DNA from: Taxawa tesnikishii (nom. ined.)
Taxonomy: Eukaryota > Ascomycota > Dothideomycetes > Dothideales
Direction of reading: 5' to 3'
NCBI GenBank assembly: GCA_030247885.1
Contig: JAPDRO010000026.1
Coordinates: 186,001 to 250,000, forward strand
DNA length: 64,000 nt
Below are positions 54,853 through 64,000 of the stretch, one piece after another. A program made the translations under genes and the position numbers. The notes under the pieces were generated by a model that worked only from the letters and a program-made list of their open reading frames with translations, made no database searches and was not told the DNA's origin. Positions within the stretch are counted from its first letter, which is position 1; each line of letters opens with the position of its first letter.

Positions 54853-57800
54853 AGTGAAGGAAGGTGATGATGTTGTTGCTCGTGAGCGGACCAGGGAATA
54901 TTAAAAGATTCGAATCTGATCGCTGCTATTGATAGTCCAACAATAGGTCCAAGAGATGTCGTAGACGGTGAGGTTGAATGATTGACAATAGTGTCTCTCC
55001 GGATGGGTGAAACGTGGATGGATAGAACAAGGGCGTCGGACAATGATATTAAGTGGCTATTCAGCTGCTGCCTGAGAGGTTGAATAGATGACGGTGGTAG
55101 ATCGGGGTAATTAGGTAGATGGTGGTAGATCTCGAAAGAGGTGTGAGATACCGATGGAACTTTTGGGGTGATCTGAACAGAAGAGGAACTTTTGGGTCTA
55201 TAACAGAGCAAGGAGTATGATAAGTATTAGGACGCGGACTCTCCGACCGGCGGGCTGAGTCTATTGGTGGCAGGGCTGTTCGTTGTGACCGTTGGATGTA
55301 GGCAGGGCTACGCCTGATTGGTGTCGTGGCCGTTGGGTGCTGGTATGATCTAGAGCGGATGACGATCGGGAGCAGCACGAGGTGTTTCTGCAAAACGTCC
55401 ACTAGGGACAATGTTCGAAAAAGGGAATGATGAAATAATGGAGACCGTTGCTGGGTCGTAGTCGTGGTCGTAATCGTAGAATCGGTAGTCGTGCGTGGGA
55501 ATCACTTCACACCAGTGTTGCGGCGGGCAGAGCGGCCTTTATCTCGCGTCGCCAGATTCTGCCCGGTCGGCGGCGACGCTGAGGCAAGGCACGGAATGGA
55601 CATGGCATTGCGGTGTACAGGCATCTGGGTCGTGTACGGTGCATGGCCGGGTGAGAATGCACATGGTGGGGAGCGGAATGGTTGGCTGTCGACACGCAGC
55701 AAATTCTGGCCCACAGCGGAGCGCGTCAAAGGGCGCTCCCTCAAACAAGCTAGGGGCTGCTGCCATTCGCCGTCTCACATATTGCACACAGAAGCATAAA
55801 GCCACTCCCACCAGAGCCGTTTCATCTTTCCAAACGTCTGCCGCCCAACCAGCGCTGTCCACAGGCATCCACAGCGGGGCATGGCGAAGCTGGAGCAGCA
55901 GAGCCTGCAGCCGTTCGAAGCCAATAGTACCATCAAATATCAGCAGTATGCGACACTTCTAAATCAGCGTGATAGCTAGTCTGGCCGGCTCAGAGACAGC
56001 CAGGGATCCGCCAGGTGCATGCCTTTCCCACTGCAAGGTCCACTACTATCCAGAACCATGTACCCTACCTGACCAACTTACCTGACTTGATGTACACCAC
56101 CAGGGGCGGTGCACGAAGAAGCTTCCCTTGCAAGTCGGGATGAACGTGTTGCATGATCGATCGCAACGCACGCTTCTGCTGCCCCCGGTTCGTTGCTCGT
56201 GTCTCCCACCGACCAGGTGATTACAGCGGCCGTTGCAAACGCAGTGCGGTGCATACACGACGCGTGGGTGGCTGGCTTGTCGAGATCAACATGTCGAGCG
56301 AACGCTCACAGGTGTTGCTGGGCGAGGATCGCAATGACCATTGTGCCGTGATACATACGCACGAGACCGTCTTTGTCTTGCTGCTGATGCCATGCGCGTG
56401 ACGACCCACGCCAGGTTGGCTGCTCGCTGGCCTTGCGTACCTGCGTACATTCCAAGGGACCGCCACCGACACACAGTGTCACGACTCGCCGGCTGACTGC
56501 CACGCCCGGCTCTGCAATAGTCTACTGACTCTACCACTCGGCCGCGTGAACAATCGTTGGCCTCTAGGAACAATAGCGAAAGGTGGCTGAAGCATGACAC
56601 ATCCTGGAGCCTCCAAGATCGTGGAGAAGCCGCGCGAACCGCAGCGCACCGTGAGGGCCGTCTTGGTAGATCCCGACCCGGCGCCGCGGCTGAGACCACA
56701 ACCGAACCTGTCGTGTGTCTCAGGGTGTGTCTCAGGCTGTGTGTAAGCCTTGAGGGAGCCTGGCCTGTACAAATCCTGTTGTTGCTGCTCCTTCCGGAAG
56801 CCGTCTGCCGCATTTCGCCAATTAAACCTGTATACTCGCTCGCTACCTTCCCCACGTCTCAGGCTGCCGGCCAGTTCAGATTCCTGAAGTGTAGGCCCGG
56901 CGTTATTGGTTTTCGAGAGAGATACTATCAACCAGCATAGTCTATATAACGCACCTTCATGTTCCGGCGACCCGCACATTCCAGATCCTGCGTATCGCAT
57001 CTTCGAGACATATCTTCCGTTGCTCACGAAGTGGATGTTCAGGCCCTGGTTGAGTTCACGTGACGCGGAGCAAGGCATGAAGGAAGAAGCAATGGGAAAA
57101 CTTCTACTTCTACGTACTGTATACAACCCAATCCGGGTGATGAACTGAAATACACATCAACAATGTCTGAGACAGTGACTGGCCAGACTGCCGAGCGGCT
57201 ACAGCCTGCCCTACGGCCTGCGTCTTCGTCCTCGTCAGCCGCCCTTTAAGCGCTTGTGCGAACTATCGCACGTTGCGCCGACTATTTTGCTCGGACCATG
57301 CTCCCTTTCTCCTCTCATCTCAGAAGGCGCTCGGCAGTGCCGCTGCCGCTGCTCCCTTACTCAGGCCGCCTCCTGCGCATGTCTCCGTCTGATTCAAGAT
57401 TGGCAATTTGCTGTCTCGTCCACGCGGCTGCGCTGCGGTTGTTGCGCGGCCTGGCAAAGGAGGTAAAGGGAGAGGGAGTGGGAGAGGGAGAGGGCGAAGG
57501 AGCTCGGCAATGCCAAGAATACCGCACATCAACCTCGGCAGCCTTGGTCGCGGCGTGAGCCTGTAAGCTCCGTCTTCGTTTCGTAATGTCAGCTCACGTA
57601 CAACGTAACGACGAGATATTCTTGCACCATGAGTAAGTTGGCATTCTCGTCCTGAGCGCCAAGCACCAAACAAGAAGGCAAGGGCGATCCAGATCTGGCC
57701 CTCACGTCGCAAGCTCTGTCGGGCAAAGCCGGGAGTCACTGCGTCACCAAGATGGATTTTCCCTCCTCCAGCACGCATCACTACCGGTTATTCCTCCAAA

Positions 57801-57914
57801 CACCCCGCAACTGTCTCTCCGCACGCTCTCCTATCATATCAAGATTAGCTACACTCACCGTCTTCTCCTCCCTCACATGGCCTGCGCGCCCTTACCGACC
57901 CTGCCGCTCCTAAG
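54853..57914. other. Long divergent region, cyclin / NRAMP
   Basis: The longest gap in the window, about 3.1 kb between divergent genes. The first 600 bp next to the cyclin are rich in short upstream AUGs on the minus strand and look like a long 5' leader. Minus-strand frames of 189 and 215 codons (56286-57126) overlap in different frames and lack motifs. A GGGAGA-rich tract lies at 57468-57494. Confidence 0.45.
57468..57494. repeat. GGGAGA/GGGAGT hexamer repeat
   Basis: Four to five imperfect hexamers about 420 bp upstream of the NRAMP start. Confidence 0.7.
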
Positions 57915-59714
57915 ATGAACCGCCCTTCCCGCAACGATGATGATGACGTCCCAGGATGGAACCAGAGCCCTCCAGCCTTGGCCGCCGACTTGACGACTAG
58001 GAGCGACCTGAACGGCGTAGCCAACTCCAGATCGCGGAGGGACCACATGATAGATCCTGGCCAAACCAATAGAATTGACCTTCAGCGCATGGAGCAGGTC
58101 GCCCTAGATGGGTGCGGAAAGAGCCCAGCATCACACATCACCCGCACTGCATATCAAGAACACAACGCAGCAGCAGCAGCAGCAGCAGCAGGAGCAAGTC
58201 AAGGCGATGGCGCGGACAGCACGTCAATCACCGAAACCATGCACATGAGTAAGAGCAGAGCAATCAAGGCCGTCTTCTCTCGTGTGGCCCAGATCCTCGT
58301 CAAGTACGCCAAATTCGTTGGTCCGGGATTCATGGTGTCCGTAGCATATATCGATCCCGGCAACTACGCGACGGACGTAGCAGCAGGAGCAACATACCGC
58401 TTCCGGCTATTGTTCATGATCCTCGTATCCAACATCTTTGCCATCTTCCTGCAATCGCTCTGCGTCAAGCTGGGCTCCGTCACGGGCATGAACCTCGCCG
58501 AAAACGTCAAGGCGCATCTCCCTAGGTGGCTCAACTTTGTTCTCTATATCTTTGCGGAGGCTGCTATCATCGCCACCGACATTGCCGAGGTCATTGGTAC
58601 AGCAATTGCTCTCAATCTGCTGCTCAATATCCCGCTTGTCGCTGGCTGCGCCATCTCCATCGTTGACGTGCTAGCCATCCTTTTCTTCTACAAGCCTTCG
58701 GGCTCCATGCGTGGCTTAAGGGCCTTCGAAATCTTTGTCATGCTTCTTGTCTTGGGCGTCGTTATCTGTTTTTGCTTCCAGCTTTCTCTTATCAAAAACA
58801 CCAGCGTTGGTGAAGTCTTTCGAGGCTACCTCCCTTCCTCCGCTATCGTACAACCGCAAGGGTAAGCACTCCTTTTCGCGGCGAACTCACTCTGTCCCAG
58901 GTGCTGATGTACCATCCACAGTCTTTACCAATCCTGCGGCATCCTAGGCGCCACCGTGATGCCACACTCTCTCTATCTCGGCTCCGGCATCATCCAATCC
59001 CGGCTGCGCGACTTCGACCTACGCAACAACAACCTCCCCGCCGAATCCGACGACGAGTCCGACGGCAAGTACCGACCGTCACTCTCCGCGATCCGGTCCT
59101 GCCTCTCCTATTCGATCGTCGAGCTCGCCATCTCTCTCTTCACCTTCGCACTCTTCGTCAACAGCGCCATCTTGATTGTAGCCGGTGCCTCGCTCTCCGG
59201 CAACGACCAAGCCAGCTCGGCCGATCTCTTCGGGATCCACGACCTTCTGTCGCAAACGCTCGCGCCGGTCGCGGGCACCATCTTCGCCCTCGCCCTGCTG
59301 CTCTCCGGCACCTCGGCCGGCATCGTCTGCTCCATCGCCGGCCAGATGGTGTCGGAAGGGCAGCTCAACTGGAACGTGAAACCGTGGGTACGGCGACTGA
59401 TGACGCGCGCCATCTCGATCACGCCCTCGATCATCATCGCGGGCGCGGTGGGCAAGGAGGGGTTGAGCGCCGCGCTCGAGGGCAGCCAGGTCGCGCTGTC
59501 GATCATCCTGCCCTTCGTCAGCGCGCCGCTCATCTACTTCACCTGCCGGAATCGGTACATGACGGTCGCGACGAGGGAGCCGGACGGCAGCGTCGGGCCC
59601 GGCGAGAAGATGCGGAACCATTGGATCACGGCCACGCTGGCCGCGCTGGTCTGGTTGATCGTTGTCGTCATGAATGTCGCGTTATTGGTCCTGTTGGGTT
59701 TGGGCGTTAATTGA
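57915..59714 (+). CDS. NRAMP divalent metal transporter (SMF family)
   Basis: Proton-coupled Mn/Fe transporter of the NRAMP family, 579 aa. Exons are 57915-58861 and 58922-59714, with intron GTAAGC...CCACAG. An N-terminal cytosolic tail of about 130 residues contains an Ala run (CAG repeat at 58168-58191). TM1 carries the metal-binding DPGN motif in VAYIDPGNYATDVAAGA. TM6 carries MPHSLYLGSG, where the Met-Pro-His are conserved family residues. TM segments continue to NVALLVLLGLGV at the end. The frame is intact. Fungal members occur in plasma, endosomal or vacuolar membranes; which applies is not readable from sequence. Confidence 0.95.
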
Positions 59715-60295
59715 GTAAGGGGTTCTTTTTTTTTGAATATCATACAAAGGCATTTACTGGTTTGGGAAACAAGGGAATGGCGGGGGATTGGGGAAAAAGG
59801 TGGGCTCGTGGGGGGGGTTGGACTCGGCGTTTTGGGAAAAGGCGGAAACTGAGCAACTGCATTGTACAGTGCAAACACCACGTGTATCCTACCCCTAGGG
59901 CGTACGACCACCCATCCTATTGATACCCGGGAGTGCTCAGCTGTCGCTGGCGCCGCTCGGTGGAAAGCGCTGTTTGAGCGTGCTGGTTTCGTGTATAGGG
60001 TCCGAGCTCCTGATGCACCAAGAAGTAGTAGTCAAGATGTACGCCCTCCCCCTCCCCTCCCCGTTTTTTTTAGCATGCATCAGGCGTAGTACGCATCTTT
60101 GTAGGTTTCTGAAAAAACTTCGCCCCATCTTCTGTCTGGGAGTCATGGAACCAAAATACCATGAAAGTTTTTGCCGGTGACCGGATAGGTACTGGACGTG
60201 ATATTGTAAGAATGCGTCGCGTGAGTTCGATCCTGCTGTAGAAAACGCAGCTTTACGCCCAAATGAGACGAAGAAGTGCACCACACACGGCCAAA

Positions 60296-60309
60296 CCCCC
60301 CCCCCCCCC
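60296..60309. repeat. C14 homopolymer
   Basis: Fourteen consecutive C residues in non-coding sequence, followed by T and five more C. Confidence 0.9.
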
Positions 60310-60451
60310 TCCCCCAGCGGGGAACACCCGGAAAAAGGATATAGGCCGGGCGTGGAAGCCATCACGACGCACTGTAGTACAGTGTCAGGGAATGTGATGG
60401 ATGAGAATCTCCATGTCTCAGGCTAATCGATCATCTCGAGTCTTGATCCGA

Positions 60452-60480
60452 CCAGGCTGCAGTCCAGGCTGCAGTCCAGG
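60452..60480. repeat. Short direct repeat CCAGGCTGCAGT x2
   Basis: Two tandem 12-bp copies plus a 5-bp partial copy in non-coding sequence. Confidence 0.75.
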
Positions 60481-60781
60481 TGCAAGCTCCAGTACTTGGT
60501 TTCACGATTCTAACCGGTTGGGTTCAATGCACATGAGGGAGTATGAAAGCATGAGGGTAGAGTTTCGATGATTTCAGAACTTGTGACCTCCACTCCACAG
60601 AGGTCACGACACTCGATTGTGTACGTATACAATCTTTTCTCCTGCCTGTTTCAGAGCCGAGGGGTATTCATGCATCATTACCGGTCCGTTCGCCCCCAAT
60701 ACTCCATACCAACACAAAAAGGAAATCCAAGGAGAGAACCTGCCAGCCAACGCCTCGCTTTCAAGAAAAAACAATGGATCA

Positions 60782-62885
60782 TCATGCACGCTGGTTCATC
60801 AGTGCTGCCAACGTCTTCTCCATCTTCTCCAACTTCTCGTCCCTATCGTTAGCCTCTTGCCTCAGCCGCTTGATCTCTGCCCTCAAATCCTCCTTGTCTG
60901 TGTCCTCATCCGCAGGAAAGCCGTTAATCGGGCTGAAGCCACTGGTTCCGGTACTCCTTTTACGCTTTCCTAATGGTGAGCCCAATCCAGATCCGGGCGT
61001 CTCCGCAACATCTTCGTCATCGATGCTGCCGGCTCTCGTTGTCGTCGTGGGAAGCTGCGCTGGGTTGAGTGGCTGGACATTGCTGTCCACCTTGTGCACA
61101 CGACGAAGATGCTCATTGAGGTTCTCTTTGCGGGTGAAGCCATGTCCAGAGTGACGCTTGCAGGTAGTCATGGGGCACACGAGCTGATCCTTAGGACCGC
61201 CGTACTTCTTGTGGACCTCGCGTTCGTGCCGCAAGAGACCGCCGGAATAGGTGAACCCTTGAAGTTTACTGCACTGAGAGTGTTTGCATCGGTAGGGGCG
61301 GGTGTGTTTATCCATATGTTTTCTGCGTAAGGAGTCAGTGAAGATGCTCTGCATGAAATGGGAGAAAGGAGAGACAGGGAAGGAGTACTTACGTCCATTC
61401 ACATTTGCGCTCGAAAAACTTGTTCGCACAGGATGATGGATCGTAGTTACAGTAGATCTTGCCACCGGGTGTAATAGGGGCTCTCCGTGGTGATTTGGCG
61501 GAGAGCGCTCATCGCGTGGTGAACCACTGTTCGACTTGATAGAAGAAGCGTCTGAAGGTGCACGCGGCCTTGGAGAAGAGTCCGTCATTTCGCTGTAGCC
61601 ACTGTGAGCGCTGATGGGGGTCTGCATCGGGCTCAGGTTTGCTGGGCTTGGATTGTGCGGAGAATAAAGGTTGTTAGCAGCGAAAGATGCCTGAGAGCCG
61701 GAAGAGTATATATTCGATGGCACTTGGATCGGATGAGTCAAGTTCCGTGTATCGATTTTGATGGCAGGCGTCGACGTAGCACGTGTCCTCTGTGGCAAAA
61801 GAATGGCCGGCGGTGCAAGCGAGTGCGTACGAACGTGGTTTCCTTGCTGCTGCTGCTGCTGCCACACACTCTGTTCAAAGTGGTCGTTGTATCCGGCAGG
61901 TCCGTATGCGTAGTCGTATGCAGGGGCACCTAATGCCGTAGTGTCCTCAGGCACAAAGTCGGGATGTGATTCGCCGCCAAAGCTTGACCAGCTTTCCACG
62001 TAGCTGGTTTGAGGCGCAGCAGACGCGGGACGCGTCGCATTTGTATGTCGGGCATCAAGCGGCGACGACGCGTGATCGTCTGAGCCTGCCTAATAATCAG
62101 TTTCCACAAGTGACTTGCCGCTTCTACTCTAGTGACTAGTGGTGTGTGTGTGATGCAGGTGACTCACTGTTGTGGTATTGGGCGTTAGGCAGCTGCGACG
62201 CCACGTTTCCGGTCAACGCCGACCCCAAGCTCCGACCCCGGCTTTGTGGCTGTGGCTGAGCCTCAATTTCTGCCGCGTCTATTGCAAATCGTCAGCTCAT
62301 GTGTTCATGCGACATCTGGAATGCTTGATGGAACGTACGAGCAATGTCAAAGAAGCTCATATCAGGCACGCTGTCCCCCGCAAGAACGTCCTCCCTACTC
62401 AGGATCCTTCGCACCAACCTGCCGTGCTCGTCGACCTCGATGAGATTCCCTTCAGAATCTAGCGTGTAATCAGTGTCAGTGTGGGAGTAAAACATCCAAC
62501 ATACTCCCCACAACACAGCAAGGGATGGCTTGATGCTCCAAGGCCAGGTGGTACTGAGGGGATGGCGAGCGTCGGGAAACTCAAAGAACCACTCTTGGGA
62601 GTGTCTGCTCTGCTCCTTCTGCCACTCGGCCACGTGTCTTTGGATGTCGTTCCAACCACGACTGACGAGCAGAACCAGGACTTGACTCCGGAGACACAGC
62701 AGAAGATGCTCAAGATTAGCCAGAAAGGTTTCGTCCAGTACCCGGCTGCTGATCTCCTTTCCAGAGCACAGTAGCTTGCCGTTGCCGAAGCAGTATCGGA
62801 ACGCTCGAGTGATTGATGCGAGCAGGACTTCAGCACGGGATACAAGCAGAGCAAGTTCGCGAGCGGTGAAATGATTGATGTCCAC
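60782..62885 (-). CDS. C2H2 zinc-finger regulator with conserved N-terminal domain, one frame gap
   Basis: Predicted transcription regulator of about 630 aa. Exons are 62885-62339, 62278-62168, 62085-61393 and 61322-60782. Introns begin GTACGT, GTGAGT and GTAAGT; phases agree except for one missing base inside exon 3. The N-terminal 180 residues form a distinct region (MDINHFTARELALLVSRAEV, SRGWNDIQRHVAEWQKEQSR, FEFPDARHPLSTTWPWSIKP). The middle is Ser/Pro/Gln-rich with a Gln run (61845-61862). Zinc fingers lie at KIYCNYDPSSCANKFFERK with KHMDKHTRPYRC, then GLLRHEREVHKKYG and TRKENLNEHLRRVHK, and a short coiled coil closes the protein (DLRAEIKRLRQEANDRDEKL). The frame slips by one base between EPLLHP and GKIYC near a CCC run (about 61470). 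Whether the N-terminal exon belongs to this gene is inferred from splice phase. Confidence 0.78.
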
Positions 62886-64000
62886 GTTTGGTCCTTGCTT
62901 TACAAAGAGCTTGTCCTGGCTTGCTAGGGCAAAAGAGAATGATCCTTTGCTTTAATCTGATTGTCGAATTGTTGTAATAGACTGCTTACATATTAGCACA
63001 CTATAAATGTGTTTACCATGAGAGCCATACCTTTCCAAGCAATGTGCGCTCCTCGATGCGCCGTCACAATCGTTCAATGGCTTATCCGAGTCTTCCAGCA
63101 ATGTATCCAAGGTCTTGGCCTTGTATCTCGAATGGTGTTTATCGTTCGGATGGACCCTCTTGCGGCCAAGGTACCTGTCTATTTCTTGGAAGGCTTCTTT
63201 CTCGAAAGCATAGCAGAGCTCATCCCGGATCTTCCTTGGCGTTTCTTTTTCGGCTTGTTAGAGAAGACGCGCGTCTTAACACGCTTTCTAAAGTTGTTGA
63301 CGAGCTGCGCTACTTTGAAGGTGACATAGAGACTCGAGGAAGAAAGCGGAAGGGAATTGTCATGCCGTTGTGAAGCTTGCGTATACCCGGACATCTTGGG
63401 ATCCGTCTCGTACGTACATAAAGAAAGGAACAGGTGTTAAAGGGCCTACCGGAGTGGCGGAGCGAAGGCTATGTATGTGAGATACTGGCTGCTCAGCACA
63501 GTAGTGAGAGCCTTGTATGATACTGAGGCACTCATACAGACCGGTGTGGCTAGCGGGCGGAGCATCTCATTATTCGCGCACAGTACAAATCCTTCTGCCT
63601 AACCAGGACCTTGGTGCGTTTGTGTTACAAGGATGGCCAATGATGCGAGCAGATCCCTGAGACGGCGGCCGATCAAGAACGATCCTCCTGGACTGTGTGA
63701 CGTTCCTGGCGTCGAGTTTGTGGTTTGGCGTGCGGTTTCTCTTTGTATCGTGTTCGATGGGCCGGGGTGTAGACCGGAAGGAGCCACGGGGCTTAGCATG
63801 TAAAGTTGCTGCGCCTTGCTGTACCTACCAGCTGACAAAAGGCTTGGGGATATACCAAGTCTCTAAAGACGCCATGGAACACCAACGATTGATAGCTTGA
63901 TGATCTTGTCAGAATGTCGAAGCAACAGCGTCGAATAGTGCGAAGGCATGTGTGATCTATAAAGTGTGACATTGTCTGTCGCTCAGAGCCGCGCGAAGAG
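62886..64000. other. Right end, no gene supported
   Basis: About 1.1 kb upstream of the C2H2 gene. Two overlapping plus-strand frames (63009-63373) and a minus-strand frame (63599-63838) have no recognisable content; sequence beyond the window could change this. Confidence 0.4.

Larger units (their letters stand above)
59715..60781. other. Convergent 3' region, NRAMP / C2H2 regulator
   Basis: About 1.07 kb. G-rich near 59775-59820, an uninterrupted C14 run at 60296-60309, and a 12-bp unit repeated twice at about 60452-60475. No gene is supportable. Confidence 0.45.

Noticed and set aside
56286-57126. Two long minus-strand open frames (189 and 215 codons).
   Set aside because: They overlap in different frames, have no motif or splice partner, and show an Arg/Ser/Cys composition typical of chance frames in GC-rich sequence.
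60150-60240. A tRNA-like B-box (GAGTTCGATCC) near 60220.
   Set aside because: The flanking T-stem does not pair, and I found no matching A-box, anticodon stem or acceptor stem at the expected distances.
62481-62526. A GTATGT...CTAG segment inside the first exon of the C2H2 gene that looks like a short intron.
   Set aside because: Removing it (46 nt) breaks the frame, while reading through keeps a coherent protein (DYTLDSEGNLIEVDEHG).
1-64000. Transposons, viral relics, CRISPR arrays or rRNA genes.
   Set aside because: No transposase, reverse transcriptase, capsid or integrase motifs, no long terminal or inverted repeats, and no spaced direct repeats were recognised on either strand.

Overview
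The window reads as nuclear DNA of a filamentous ascomycete (Pezizomycotina, probably a Dothideomycete). Genes are close together on both strands. Introns are short (about 45-175 nt) with GTANGT-type donors, CTRAC/CTGAC branch sites and YAG acceptors. The gene families are typical of this group: a fungal rhodopsin-fold membrane protein, a HET-domain protein, a BRE4/ArAE-like transporter, a DyP peroxidase and a LIS1/PAC1-STU2 pair. The class-level placement is inference. I saw no rRNA, convincing tRNA, CRISPR array, intact transposon or viral element.

Layout. 0-5 kb: dienelactone hydrolase (-), free methionine-R-sulfoxide reductase (+), SET-domain protein (+), then about 1.9 kb without a gene. 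5.9-13.2 kb: rhodopsin-fold membrane protein (+), then the dynein regulator PAC1/LIS1 (-) head to head with the microtubule polymerase STU2/XMAP215 (+). 14.2-18.2 kb: FAD monooxygenase (+), a chromodomain protein with a Cys-rich tail (+), an uncharacterised gene (-). 19.2-23.1 kb: three nuclear genes for mitochondrial proteins, QCR6 (+), Mn-SOD (+) and TIM9 (-). 24.3-32.3 kb: Sac7-like RhoGAP (+), a small secreted protein (-), a large BRE4-like transporter (-). 33-38.6 kb: 2EXR-like protein (+), secreted acid phosphatase (-), DyP peroxidase (-). 39.8-43.4 kb: exosome subunit RRP46 (-) divergent from PEX4-like E2 (+), then a four-TM protein (-). 44.8-52.3 kb: ADGF-type adenosine deaminase (+), a hypothetical gene (-), HET-domain protein (+). 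53.7-62.9 kb: PCL-type cyclin (-), NRAMP metal transporter (+), C2H2 regulator (-). The last 1.1 kb holds nothing I can support.

Taken together this is ordinary core genome: cytoskeleton and polarity (PAC1, STU2, RhoGAP, cyclin), mitochondria (QCR6, SOD2, TIM9), redox (fRMsr, SOD2, DyP), RNA decay, peroxisome import and transport, with some accessory genes mixed in (HET, secreted protein, FAD monooxygenase). I see no biosynthetic cluster. The most unusual property is a recurrent one-base loss of reading frame in about nine otherwise well conserved genes, nearly always in the same direction and often inside a short homopolymer. This looks more like base under-calling in the assembly than gene decay, and it affects how the gene models should be read.
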